This document shows, piece by piece, positions 1 to 8,349 of a DNA stretch of 34,520 nucleotides. Position numbers and translations under genes: made by a program. The notes below the pieces were generated by a model, which saw only the letters and a list, made by a program, of their open reading frames with translations, searched no databases and was not told the DNA's origin. Every line of letters starts with the position of its first letter. Position 1 is the stretch's first letter. Source of the DNA: Nitrospirota bacterium (lineage in GTDB: Bacteria > Nitrospirota > Nitrospiria > Nitrospirales > UBA8639); the NCBI GenBank assembly GCA_003695915.1, contig RFGF01000060.1, positions 1 to 34,520 of the forward strand, read 5' to 3'.

Positions 1-1
1 A

Positions 2-55
2 CTCAAAGCCTACTTTGAGCAACATGTTCTCCCTCCTTGGGAGGCATCGACGTGA
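2..55 (+). CDS. 3' end of an upstream gene, possibly purE (partial)
   Basis: An open frame enters from the left edge and gives 17 codons (ending in PPWEAST) before TGA at 53-55. Its stop overlaps the GTG that best starts purK (GTGA at 52-55), the junction expected of translationally coupled genes. PurE, the mutase that follows PurK in the same pathway, is the usual upstream partner of purK, and that is the only reason to suggest it. The 17 residues alone do not identify the family. Confidence 0.35.
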   Translation, partial: LKAYFEQHVLPPWEAST

Positions 56-1209
56 CTCCGATTGTGCCTGGCAGAACCGTCGGTTTACTCGGTGGTGGGC
101 AGCTCGGTCGGATGCTGGCGCTAGAAGCTCGCCGTATGGGATATCGTGTGGGAGTCTTGGATCCGACTCCTGCCTGTCCGGCTGCTCAAGTGGCGGATTT
201 TCATGTGGCCTCGGCATTCAGCGACTGCCAGCAGGTTCTGAAGTTTGCGTCCTGTGTGGATGTCGTCACGGTGGAGACCGAACTCGTTCCCGCGGACATG
301 TTGGCTGAAGTGGCGATCCATCGGCCGACGCAGCCTCCTCCATCCGTGCTAGCGATTGTGCAAGATCGGCTCCGCGAGCGACAGTTTCTGGACGAGCACG
401 GTTTTCCGCAGGTCAGCTGGGCACCGATTCTTGACGCCTCGATGCTGGCACAGGCGGAAGAACGAATGACCTATCCGGCGCTCTTGAAGACCGCACGATC
501 CGGGTACGATGGAAAGGGCCAGGTACGAGTCGAGCATGCCGGACAACTACGACAGGCCTGGGATGCGATTCACGGCGTGCCGGCTGTTTTGGAATCTGTC
601 GTGGCGTTTCGAATGGAATTGTCGGTGATCTTGGCGAGGAGTGCGACCGGCGAGGTGGAGGTGTTTCCCGTCGCCGAAAACGTCCATCGTCGCCATATCC
701 TTCATACCACCCGCGTGCCGGCTGCGGTGCCGGATGCGGTACGATCCGCGGCGGTCGATCTGGCGGTAGCCATTGCCGACGCGCTGGCGTACTGTGGGGT
801 CATGGCCGTGGAGTTGTTCGTATTGGACGATCAGACGTTGCTGGTCAACGAAATCGCACCGCGCCCGCACAATAGCGGCCACTTCACGTTCGGTGCGTGT
901 ACGACCTCGCAATTCGAGCAACATCTGCGCGCCATCTGCGGGTTGCCGCTCGGTGACCCCGCTCTCCTGCACCCCGTGGTGATGGGAAATCTCTTAGGAG
1001 ATTTATGGCGCAACGGTCCTCCGCGTTGGGAATCTTTGTTGAACCATCCCCGTGTTCGGCTGCATGTGTACGGGAAGGCGCATCCACGGCCGGGTCGCAA
1101 AATGGGTCATGTCCTCCTGTTCGATCGAAATACCGATCGAGCCTTGCAAGAAGTGGAAGCTCTGTTGCAATCGCTCGAGTCTTCCTGCGAGCGGCGCGAG
1201 GATGCCTAA
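52..1209 (+). CDS. purK: N5-carboxyaminoimidazole ribonucleotide synthase (PurK)
   Basis: This ATP-grasp enzyme carboxylates aminoimidazole ribonucleotide with bicarbonate and ATP in de novo purine synthesis. The N-terminus carries the nucleotide-fold signature VGLLGGGQLGRMLALEA, the middle has the ATP-grasp segment around LLKTARSGYDGKGQ, and the C-terminal part has the metal/phosphate-binding stretch NEIAPRPHNSGHFT. All three are typical of PurK, and about 385 residues is the normal family length. A TTG at 37 would extend the frame. The GTG at 52 is preferred because GGGAGG (39-44) sits 7 nt before it and because it overlaps the stop of the preceding frame as GTGA. The gene is intact, and fmdB faces it convergently downstream. 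Confidence 0.95.
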   Translation: MTPIVPGRTVGLLGGGQLGRMLALEARRMGYRVGVLDPTPACPAAQVADFHVASAFSDCQQVLKFASCVDVVTVETELVPADMLAEVAIHRPTQPPPSVLAIVQDRLRERQFLDEHGFPQVSWAPILDASMLAQAEERMTYPALLKTARSGYDGKGQVRVEHAGQLRQAWDAIHGVPAVLESVVAFRMELSVILARSATGEVEVFPVAENVHRRHILHTTRVPAAVPDAVRSAAVDLAVAIADALAYCGVMAVELFVLDDQTLLVNEIAPRPHNSGHFTFGACTTSQFEQHLRAICGLPLGDPALLHPVVMGNLLGDLWRNGPPRWESLLNHPRVRLHVYGKAHPRPGRKMGHVLLFDRNTDRALQEVEALLQSLESSCERREDA

Positions 1210-1333
1210 ACGGAGTTCGGAAAGCCTCGCGCTCGCTTGACACGGGGATCGAACGACACGACCCTGTGCGCTCGAACTCGAGCGGGAATTGCATCGAGCA
1301 TGGAGCGTTCGACGAGGGAGTGAACGACGAGCC

Positions 1334-1561
1334 TCAATCGAGCGAGCACGCGCCAGGACCGCGTGGATCGCCGCACGTCCCACAAGGACCAGGAGCACTG
1401 GCCATCTCGTATCCGCCATCCGTGGCACCAACGGCAAACGTGGTCAGTTGCTTTTCGAGGTCGGTGGCCTGGCAGCGAGGACATTCTGGAATCGTCGTCC
1501 CATGGACGATCGTGTCAAAGTGATGTGAACAGGATCGACAACGATACGAATAAATCGGCAT
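1334..1561 (-). CDS. FmdB-family zinc ribbon protein
   Basis: This is a 75-residue protein of the FmdB/CxxC_CxxC_SSSS putative regulatory family. It opens with MPIYSYRCRSCSHHF and has the paired CxxC knuckles CRSC and CPRC that bind one zinc ion. A second cysteine cluster, CGTCGDPRGPGAC, lies near the C-terminus, as is usual in this family. FmdB proteins are named for a regulator of formamidase, but the function of most members is unknown. Start choice is supported by a strong AAGGAGGAA ribosome site (1571-1579 on the complement) about 9 nt before the ATG. A good minus-strand promoter lies further upstream. Confidence 0.85.
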   Translation of the reverse strand: MPIYSYRCRSCSHHFDTIVHGTTIPECPRCQATDLEKQLTTFAVGATDGGYEMASAPGPCGTCGDPRGPGACSLD

Positions 1562-1633
1562 ATAGCGGCGTTCCTCCTTAATGTCTTATGTTGTGAAAAC
1601 AATGTGGCTTGATGTGGTTGAATGACTCCTCAC

Positions 1634-1663
1634 ATTATAAAAAAGCCGTTTGAATTCTGACAA
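1634..1663 (-). promoter_or_regulatory. Candidate sigma70-type promoter of the fmdB-like gene
   Basis: On the complement, TTGTCA (1658-1663) is followed after 18 nt by a perfect TATAAT (1634-1639). A start near 1627 would give a leader of about 65 nt ending in the strong AAGGAGG site of the FmdB-like gene. It was found by eye only. Confidence 0.5.
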
Positions 1664-1684
1664 TCGAGAGAGGTACGCTATACA
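1657..1684 (+). promoter_or_regulatory. Candidate promoter of the small unknown gene at 1720
   Basis: CTGACA (1657-1662), a 16-nt spacer and TATACA (1679-1684) form a plausible forward promoter about 36 nt before the GTG at 1720. Its -35 box overlaps the -35 box of the divergent fmdB promoter, so the two would compete for RNA polymerase. Confidence 0.35.
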
Positions 1685-1719
1685 CCATTGGAGCGAGAAT
1701 TTTCCGAGAAGAGCCATCG

Positions 1720-1974
1720 GTGTATCAAGAAGAGAAAACCTTTACCGTGCGCATCGCCTTGGAGGCGCAGTTTCCCGATCACTATGATGGGGAAGAAGAT
1801 GCCCATGGTTGGCTCCATGATTGGGAGACTCAGGTCAAGCCCGAGCTGTTGAAAGCCATCTTTGCGACGCTTCGAAGGTTCCCTGGATGGACAGCCCATG
1901 TTCGAAACCGCGGAGTCTCTCCTGCGGATGAGATCGAAATTGCCTTGGTGAAAGTCTTTCCTCATGCCGAATAA
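1720..1974 (+). CDS. Small conserved-type hypothetical protein
   Basis: This 84-residue, acidic and tryptophan-rich protein was not recognised as a known family. It starts with GTG; no strong Shine-Dalgarno site is visible, only a weak GAGAAGAG upstream. No signal peptide or membrane segment is seen. The sequence alternates predicted strand and helix (FTVRIALEAQFP, then a helix around KPELLKAIFATLRRF), which suggests a compact folded domain. It ends 24 nt before the FG-GAP repeat gene, so the two probably share a transcript. Frame openness and spacing support a real gene. Confidence 0.65.
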   Translation: MYQEEKTFTVRIALEAQFPDHYDGEEDAHGWLHDWETQVKPELLKAIFATLRRFPGWTAHVRNRGVSPADEIEIALVKVFPHAE

Positions 1975-1998
1975 TGGTTCAAGGGTGGAGGTGCGTTC

Positions 1999-3483
1999 AT
2001 GCGACCAGCACTGATCTGGATGTTCACAATAGGTATCGTTTTGGGAGCATGGTCAGCGAGCCAAGGGCAAAATCTGGTGTTTACCCCCACATCACGGCAT
2101 CAAGTGGGCCATACACCCCAGGCGATTGTTGCTGGTGATTTCAACCAGGATGGCCGACTCGATGTGGTCACTGTCAATAGCACATCCGATGATGTTTCGG
2201 TGTTGCTGGGAAACGGTAACGGGACGTTTCGTGCTGCGGTGTCCTTTGGTGTGGGGAAGATGCCCATGTTCGTCGCTGCGGAGGATCTGACGGGCGATGG
2301 GCGATTGGATTTGGCCGTGGCCTTGAGCGGTTCGGATCGTATTCGCATTCTGAAAGGACGGGGGAATGGGCTGTTCGATCCGATCGGATCGTTCCCCTCG
2401 GGAAAGGGCACGACTTTTTTGACGGTCCACGATCTCAATGGCGATGGCAAGCTCGATATTGTCGCGGCGAACAGCGGGCGCTTCGGATATTATCCCCCGT
2501 TTTCTATTTCGGTGTTGCTCAACGATGGAACGGGTCACATGGTGGGGCCCATGGTCTACGAGACCGAAGGACGGAATGGTATGTTCCCGACCGGCGTGTT
2601 CGTGGACGATTTCACAGCGGATGGGAAGCCGGACTTGGCTATCAGCTGGAGTCAATCCAGTTGGCGGACACCGAATGGGTTGATTTCCTTGCTGGTGAAT
2701 CAAGGGGACGGCCGGTTTGCCGTTGGCCGAACAGTGCAAGCCGGAAAAACATTGAGTGCCATTACCGGTGCCGATGTGAATCAGGACGGTCGGACGGATT
2801 TAATCGCGACGAGTCTCTTCACGGACAGCGTCAACATTTTGCTGCAGGAGGCTTCGGGGGAATTTTCCCCGCTCGATCCTATCCCTGTCGGGTTCAGCCC
2901 CGTCGCAGTTCAGGTCGGCGATTTGAATGAAGATGGTCAACTAGACATCATTGTGACGAATCGCGATTCCAGCAGCGTGTCCACCTTGTTGGGGAACGGT
3001 CATGGCGAATTTCGTTCCGCCGGGCATTTTGGCGTAGGCGAGACGCCTTCCGGATTGATCGTCAAAGACTTCGACCAGGATGGCCTGCTCGATTTGGCGA
3101 CAGCCGATAGTTCATCCAATGGCGTGTCCGTGCTCTTGAACGGCCGGGTTCTGTTGCCTCTCCCGAGCCTGAGTGCCGATGCCTTGGTGTTCGAACTCGG
3201 TGGCCACGAGCCCCGAGCTGGCCGACGAACCCTCCGTGTCTCCAATGTTGGCCTAGGAGCCCTGAAGGTCTTCACGGTTCACGTTCGTGGACAAGACTCT
3301 CATCTGTTCTCTCTGACCAGCAACCGGTGCGAAGGTGCGACGTTACGCACAGGCGATTTTTGCACGATCGATATCGCATTTTCAGCGCCGTCACCCGGGA
3401 AATATACCGCCGAGATGACAATTGTCGACAATGCCAATGGCGGGCCGCGATCGATCATCCTCCAAGGTGTGCGCCGAGGCTAG
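1999..3483 (+). CDS. Secreted FG-GAP/VCBS repeat protein
   Basis: A 494-residue exported protein. Residues 1 to about 23 form a signal peptide (hydrophobic MFTIGIVLGAW then SASQGQ). Seven VCBS/FG-GAP repeats with calcium-loop motifs of the DxNxDGxxD kind follow, at roughly residues 45 (GDFNQDGRLD), 95 (EDLTGDGRLD), 144 (HDLNGDGKLD), 202 (DDFTADGKPD), 257 (ADVNQDGRTD), 308 (GDLNEDGQLD) and 356 (KDFDQDGLLD), and would build a beta-propeller. The last ~110 residues resemble an ASPM/SPD-2/Hydin or choice-of-anchor D beta-sandwich (RTLRVSNVGLGALKV and a CTIDIAFSAPSPGKY segment). The role is probably extracellular binding or adhesion, but the ligand is unknown. A GGTGGAGGT ribosome site precedes the ATG. 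Confidence 0.85.
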   Translation: MRPALIWMFTIGIVLGAWSASQGQNLVFTPTSRHQVGHTPQAIVAGDFNQDGRLDVVTVNSTSDDVSVLLGNGNGTFRAAVSFGVGKMPMFVAAEDLTGDGRLDLAVALSGSDRIRILKGRGNGLFDPIGSFPSGKGTTFLTVHDLNGDGKLDIVAANSGRFGYYPPFSISVLLNDGTGHMVGPMVYETEGRNGMFPTGVFVDDFTADGKPDLAISWSQSSWRTPNGLISLLVNQGDGRFAVGRTVQAGKTLSAITGADVNQDGRTDLIATSLFTDSVNILLQEASGEFSPLDPIPVGFSPVAVQVGDLNEDGQLDIIVTNRDSSSVSTLLGNGHGEFRSAGHFGVGETPSGLIVKDFDQDGLLDLATADSSSNGVSVLLNGRVLLPLPSLSADALVFELGGHEPRAGRRTLRVSNVGLGALKVFTVHVRGQDSHLFSLTSNRCEGATLRTGDFCTIDIAFSAPSPGKYTAEMTIVDNANGGPRSIILQGVRRG

Positions 3484-3684
3484 CCCTTTGATGATTGCTC
3501 GCTGTGCGGCTCCTCGCCGTGGTGCCCCTGTGCCGTCACATGGCCCGTATGGTTCGAGTGCCCCTGAAGGCGACTCCCATCGCATGATGCTCGTCTAGTC
3601 GAGTGGACTTGTCTTCATGTGGCGGCCTTCCATCGTCCACAGCACCTTCCCCGAAAGTTGGCGATCCCTCAGCCTGCCTTTCCG

Positions 3685-5724
3685 ATGTCAGCCATGACGC
3701 CGTATCCTGCAGACGAGCGGTTCCGTATCGGGATCGATATCGGAGGGACCTTTACGGATTTTGTCTTCTATCGTGAAACGGAAAACTGCATTCGGACGTT
3801 CAAAGTTTTATCGACTCCGTCCAATCCGGCAGAGGGCGTTGTCGCCGGCATGGCCATGCTCCCTCAGGTGGAGCGTGCGACTCTCGTCCATGGCTCGACG
3901 GTGGCCACCAATGCGCTATTAGAGCGAAAAGGTGCGAAAACGGCGTTTCTCACGACGGCTGGCTTTCGCGATCTCCTCTTGATCGGACGGCAGACGCGGA
4001 TCGATATGTACGATCTTGTCGCACGTCGTGCCCAGCCGCTCGTTCCGCCCGAACTGTGTTACGAAATAACCGAACGGCTCGATCATCGAGGGCAGGTCAT
4101 CACGCCGTTGAACGAATCCGAACTCGACGGCATTATCGACTCCCTCCGGCAGCAGGCTGTCGAAGCTGTGGCCGTGGTCCTGCTGTTTTCCTTCGTCAAT
4201 CCCATCCATGAACAAGCGGTGGCGCAACGGTTGCGCGAGGCCGGGTGGTTCGTGACCGCTTCGCATGAAGTGCTTCCCGAATTCCGCGAATACGAACGAG
4301 CCAGCACGACGGTGGTGAATGCCTACGTCTCGCCCATTCTCAACCGTTATCTTGCCGACCTGGACGCGCGATTGCCGATCGAAAATTTTCACATTCTCCA
4401 ATCCAACGGTGGCCGGATGTCCGTGGTGCAAGCCAGGACCCAAGGCGTTCGCTCGATCATGTCCGGACCGGCGGGAGGCGTAGTGGGGGCACGGTACGTG
4501 GCGAGCCAGGCCGGCTATGAACATCTCGTCACGTTCGATATGGGTGGCACATCCACCGATGTGTCGCTCGTCTGGGATTCCATTCCTGTGACGACGGAAA
4601 CGGTCGTCGATGGCCTACCGATTCGTGTTCCCGTCATCGATCTGCATACGATCGGATCAGGCGGAGGATCCGTGGCATGGGTGGATGCAGGTGGGGTGCT
4701 CCGCGTCGGACCGCAGTCAGCCGGAGCTCAGCCAGGTCCGGTGTGCTATGGACAGGGCGGGCTTCATCCGACTGTCACGGATGCCAATGTGGTGCTGGGT
4801 CGTGTGCCTGCCGACGGCTTTCTCGGGGGAACGATGTCGCTGGATCGAACAAGCGCGGACGCTGCGATCAGACGTTTAGGTGAGGCCCTTGGCCTCTCCT
4901 CATCTTCTGGCCTTTCCATCGAGCAGGTTACCGCACAAGGGGTCCTCGATATTGTGAATGTCCAAATGGAGCGGGCTCTTCGAGTCATGACCGTCGAACG
5001 TGGATACGATCCGCGGGACTGTGTGTTGGTGTCTTTCGGCGGAGCCGGCGGCGTTCACGCAGCCGAACTCGCGCGTCACCTGCGCATTCCTACGGTGTTG
5101 ATTCCTCCCTATGCTGCGACATTGTCTGCGCTGGGGATGTTGGCGGCCGATGTCCGGTGGGACGATGTGCAAACGATCATGCTGCCCGGAGAAACCGCCT
5201 TCGTGGAGCTCGAACGGCGAGCCAAGCCATTGATCGAGCGAGGCTGGATGGTGCTTCGCGAGCAAGGGATCGACATGTCTCGGGGACACGTGTGGTGCGA
5301 GTTGGATATCCGCTACGCGGGTCAGTCATTCGAATTAGCGGTTCCGTTCACGGCGGCGTTTCGTGAAGAGTTCGATCGAATCCATGAAGCGCGATATGGA
5401 TACTGTCAGCCCTCGGCGCCGGTGGACATCGTGAATCTTCGAGTGCGTGCTGTGGGGGTTCAAGAGCCACCCCCCATTGCGAAACGCGAGCCCGCGTCTT
5501 CTCCTGATCCCTCTTCGGCCTTATGGACTCGTCGCCCGGTTGTGTTCGAGACGGTCGTGGAATCGGTGCCGCATTACCGGGGAGCGGCGTTGCGTCCCGG
5601 ACACCGCCTAGTCGGACCTGCGGTGGTCGTTCATGACGATACGACGATTCTCGTGGGGCCATCCGACCGGGCTACGGTGGATCCGGTCGGCAACCTCCTC
5701 ATCGAGGTCGGAACGCATGACTGA
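3685..5724 (+). CDS. hyuA: Hydantoinase/5-oxoprolinase subunit A (HyuA)
   Basis: This is the ATP-dependent subunit of the hydantoinase/oxoprolinase family, whose members open cyclic amides such as 5-oxoproline or N-methylhydantoin. The N-terminus has the ASKHA-type phosphate loop GIDIGGTFTDFVFYRE. Further on are HGSTVATNALLERKG, IMSGPAGGVVGARYVASQAG, TFDMGGTSTDVSLV and GPQSAGAQPGPVCYGQGG, all family hallmarks. From ATG 3685 it is 679 residues, the usual size. The frame stays open back to a GTG at 3619, but that extension (PQHLPRKLAIPQ) matches nothing in the family. ATG 3685 or 3694 fits best. The stop overlaps hyuB by 8 bp, implying a co-translated complex. The true substrate cannot be read from sequence. 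Confidence 0.9.
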   Translation: MSAMTPYPADERFRIGIDIGGTFTDFVFYRETENCIRTFKVLSTPSNPAEGVVAGMAMLPQVERATLVHGSTVATNALLERKGAKTAFLTTAGFRDLLLIGRQTRIDMYDLVARRAQPLVPPELCYEITERLDHRGQVITPLNESELDGIIDSLRQQAVEAVAVVLLFSFVNPIHEQAVAQRLREAGWFVTASHEVLPEFREYERASTTVVNAYVSPILNRYLADLDARLPIENFHILQSNGGRMSVVQARTQGVRSIMSGPAGGVVGARYVASQAGYEHLVTFDMGGTSTDVSLVWDSIPVTTETVVDGLPIRVPVIDLHTIGSGGGSVAWVDAGGVLRVGPQSAGAQPGPVCYGQGGLHPTVTDANVVLGRVPADGFLGGTMSLDRTSADAAIRRLGEALGLSSSSGLSIEQVTAQGVLDIVNVQMERALRVMTVERGYDPRDCVLVSFGGAGGVHAAELARHLRIPTVLIPPYAATLSALGMLAADVRWDDVQTIMLPGETAFVELERRAKPLIERGWMVLREQGIDMSRGHVWCELDIRYAGQSFELAVPFTAAFREEFDRIHEARYGYCQPSAPVDIVNLRVRAVGVQEPPPIAKREPASSPDPSSALWTRRPVVFETVVESVPHYRGAALRPGHRLVGPAVVVHDDTTILVGPSDRATVDPVGNLLIEVGTHD

Positions 5725-7291
5725 CCCTATTCGAACGGAATTGATCAAACATCGTCTGGCCTCCATCGCGGAAGAAATGGGTGTCCGGCTTCAACGCGCG
5801 GCGTATTCTCCGAATATCAAAGAGCGGCGGGATTTTTCGTGCGCCGTCTTCGATGCCTGCGGGCGGCTCGTCGCCCAAGCCGCGCATATCCCCGTGCATC
5901 TCGGAGCGATGCCGCTGTCGGTGCAAGCCTGTTTGCAAGCGCATACCTTGATGCCGGGCGATGTCATGATCGTGAACGATCCCTATCACGGCGGGACGCA
6001 TTTACCCGACATCACCCTGGTGTCGCCGGTCTTTGACGATGAGCGCGAGCCGGCTTCCTTGCTGGGATTTGTCGCCAATCGCGCCCATCATGCGGACATC
6101 GGCGGGATGACACCCGGCTCCATGCCCCTTTCTCAAGAAGTGTATCAAGAGGGACTCATTGTTCCGCCGGTCAAGTTGGTCCAAGGCGGTGTGTTAAACG
6201 AACAATTGTGGACGCTGTTGCTCGCCAACGTGCGAACACCCGTCGAGCGTGCCGGCGATCTGCGGGCGCAACTCGCGGCCAATCGGACAGGGCAATCCCG
6301 GTTACAAGCTTTGGCCGATCGCATCGGCTGTGCCCGCTTGCGCGAAGATATGGACGAGGTGCTCCGATATAGCGAACGATTGACGCGGCGTCTGCTCGCC
6401 ACCTTACCGGAAGGGGTATATCGCTTCGAAGACGTGATGGACGATGACGGGATCGAGGACGAACCAGCCCGGATTGCCGTGACGCTTCATCTGCGCGGGG
6501 ATGAGGCGCTCGTCGACTTTTCCGGAACCGCTCGCCAACGACGCGGATGCATCAATGCGGTCTATCCCATTACGCTTGCGGCGACGGCATACGTGTTTCG
6601 CTGTGTCTTGGGGATGGATGTCCCAGCCAACAGCGGATGTATGGTTCCCATTACGGTCCAAGCGCCGGAAGGCAGCCTGGTGCATGCCAAGCCGCCTGCA
6701 GCTGTCGTTGGCGGCAACGTCGAAACGGCTCAGCGGATCGTGGATGTGTTGTTGGGGGCGTTCGCGCAAGCGTGTCCCGACCGTATTCCAGCCGCCAGCC
6801 AAGGGACGATGAACAATGTGGCGATCGGCGGCTGGGATCCTCTTCGGGAACAGCCCTTCGCCTATTACGAAACAATCGGCGGAGGAGCCGGTGCATCGCC
6901 GACCGCACCTGGAACCAGTGCCATCCAGACGCATATGACCAATACGATGAATACGCCGATCGAGGCCTTGGAATACGCATACCCCCTCCGTGTGCATCGG
7001 TATGCCTTGCGCCCAAACTCGGGCGGTTCGGGACGATGGACTGGCGGAGATGGAATCTGCCGCGAGCTGGTCTTTCTCTGTCCGGCTACGGTCACCATTT
7101 TGTCCGACCGAAGAACACGCGGTCCCTATGGGCTAGCCGGGGGAGGGTCGGGGCAACCCGGGCGCAACCGGCTCGTATGTTCGGACGGGACAATTCGTGA
7201 ATTGCCGGGCAAGTGCCAACTCTCGGTGGACGCTGGAAATGTGTTGGTAATAGAAACGCCAGGTGGGGGAGGGTACGGATCGCTCGAGTGA
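5717..7291 (+). CDS. hyuB: Hydantoinase/5-oxoprolinase subunit B (HyuB)
   Basis: Partner subunit of HyuA, 524 residues from the ATG at 5717, which lies inside the last codons of hyuA (ATGACTGA overlap). The open frame extends upstream to 5633, but MTDPIRTELIKHRLASIAEEM is the typical HyuB beginning. Family motifs are NDPYHGGTHLPDITLVSPVF, ANRAHHADIGGMTPGSMP and the glycine-rich end ETPGGGGYGS. HyuA and HyuB act together in the cytosol as an ATP-driven amidohydrolase. The pair sits alone here, without a transporter or carbamoylase beside it, so the pathway (5-oxoproline salvage versus hydantoin or acetophenone-type carboxylase) stays open. Confidence 0.9.
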   Translation: MTDPIRTELIKHRLASIAEEMGVRLQRAAYSPNIKERRDFSCAVFDACGRLVAQAAHIPVHLGAMPLSVQACLQAHTLMPGDVMIVNDPYHGGTHLPDITLVSPVFDDEREPASLLGFVANRAHHADIGGMTPGSMPLSQEVYQEGLIVPPVKLVQGGVLNEQLWTLLLANVRTPVERAGDLRAQLAANRTGQSRLQALADRIGCARLREDMDEVLRYSERLTRRLLATLPEGVYRFEDVMDDDGIEDEPARIAVTLHLRGDEALVDFSGTARQRRGCINAVYPITLAATAYVFRCVLGMDVPANSGCMVPITVQAPEGSLVHAKPPAAVVGGNVETAQRIVDVLLGAFAQACPDRIPAASQGTMNNVAIGGWDPLREQPFAYYETIGGGAGASPTAPGTSAIQTHMTNTMNTPIEALEYAYPLRVHRYALRPNSGGSGRWTGGDGICRELVFLCPATVTILSDRRTRGPYGLAGGGSGQPGRNRLVCSDGTIRELPGKCQLSVDAGNVLVIETPGGGGYGSLE

Positions 7292-7413
7292 GGTTTGTCT
7301 GGAACGGGATTGACTCGACGCTGTCGCATGCCGACAATCATGCTTGCTAGTTGATTACATCGGATTGAATCCCACGCGATCGGTAAGGTTCGAGATATGG
7401 AGGAGACCTGCAT

Positions 7414-7698
7414 ATGAGCGAGCAAGAGTACGTGGAAACGGACCCGGAACGGCTGGCACTGCTTTACGAACGATTCAAAGACGTCTGTCTCGTCGAAAAA
7501 GAAGTGTGGAAGGAGGTCTTCATGCCGCGACAAGTGATGAAAGGTGCGGTGTTGACGAATGTCCACGAGCGATACGAGGTGGTGATCGACGATCCGGATG
7601 TCGAAGAAACCTTGGAACTCAATATTCCCCTCGGCGGGAAAGCCTTGGCCGCGGCCATTCAGGAGTACAAAGATCATATTCGATTTGTGAAAAAATAG
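7414..7698 (+). CDS. Small hypothetical protein
   Basis: A 94-residue acidic protein starting MSEQEYVETDPERLALLYERF, preceded by a good GGAGGAGA ribosome site (about 7397-7405). No signal peptide, membrane segment or recognised domain is visible. A helical N-terminal half leads into a beta-like stretch (ERYEVVIDDPDVEETLELNIP) and a C-terminal helix (GKALAAAIQEYKDHIRF). It probably forms a short cytoplasmic alpha/beta domain. It lies between hyuB and a lipoprotein gene on the same strand with about 120 and 90 bp gaps, so it need not belong to the hyu operon. Confidence 0.7.
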   Translation: MSEQEYVETDPERLALLYERFKDVCLVEKEVWKEVFMPRQVMKGAVLTNVHERYEVVIDDPDVEETLELNIPLGGKALAAAIQEYKDHIRFVKK

Positions 7699-7790
7699 AT
7701 CCTACTTGCCGATGTGACGGCAGGGCAATGAAGAGCGGGTTCGAGAACAACCAACCGAAAAAATTCAACATCACAATCGAAAGGAGATCG

Positions 7791-8282
7791 ATGAAGCGTC
7801 AACGATTCAGGGTCATCGCGGGAATCGTCTTAGGGGGAGCCATGTTGGCTGGTTGCGGCAGCTGGTCTGTTCGGGAGCAGCGAACCGAGCTTGCAGATGT
7901 GGATCTAGCCGGAGTGTGGGAATATGAAGAAAATCATATGGTGTATACCTTGAAGTTGGATGCTCGAGGTAACGGAACCTATGATTGGCAGGATGGACGG
8001 TTCGAAACATGGAGTATCGCCGACGGCATGTGGCGCGGAGCGTGGTTCCAGCCTCGGAATGACCGCGAAGGCGAATTCGCCTTGACCTTATCCCATGATC
8101 ATCGGACGGCGACCGGCCGTTGGTGGTATACACGAATTGGAAGCGATACCGCACCGACCCAGCCTGGTGGGGAATTTACCTTGCGGCGTATGGAACGGCT
8201 TGAGGACGATCCGATCGATGACGAAGAGTCTGCGTTCGAATGGGCCAGCGACCTTGAATCTGAGAGCTCGCTCGGTCCGTAA
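7791..8282 (+). CDS. Putative lipoprotein
   Basis: A 163-residue protein with a lipoprotein signal: basic MKRQRFR, hydrophobic IAGIVLGGAMLAG and a lipobox LAGC with Cys22 as the expected acylated residue. The mature part begins with polar residues, then holds a beta-rich domain with a WEYEENHMVYTLKLDARGNG segment. That pattern recalls lipocalin-like small-molecule or stability domains, but I cannot assign a family. The acidic tail EDDPIDDEESAF is probably disordered. The ATG at 7791 is chosen because AAGGAGAT (7781-7788) precedes it; the open frame continues upstream to 7344 without coding features. The gene converges on lon. Confidence 0.8.
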   Translation: MKRQRFRVIAGIVLGGAMLAGCGSWSVREQRTELADVDLAGVWEYEENHMVYTLKLDARGNGTYDWQDGRFETWSIADGMWRGAWFQPRNDREGEFALTLSHDHRTATGRWWYTRIGSDTAPTQPGGEFTLRRMERLEDDPIDDEESAFEWASDLESESSLGP

Positions 8283-8349
8283 TGGATGAGCGAGCTCCAC
8301 ATGGCTGTGTTTCTCCTGTGCGTCTATTTTCCTTTCGCTGAACCCCTGA

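Noticed and set aside
7326-7340. TGTCGCATGCCGACA hairpin after hyuB as a terminator
   Set aside because: The stem is only five pairs and no T-run follows.
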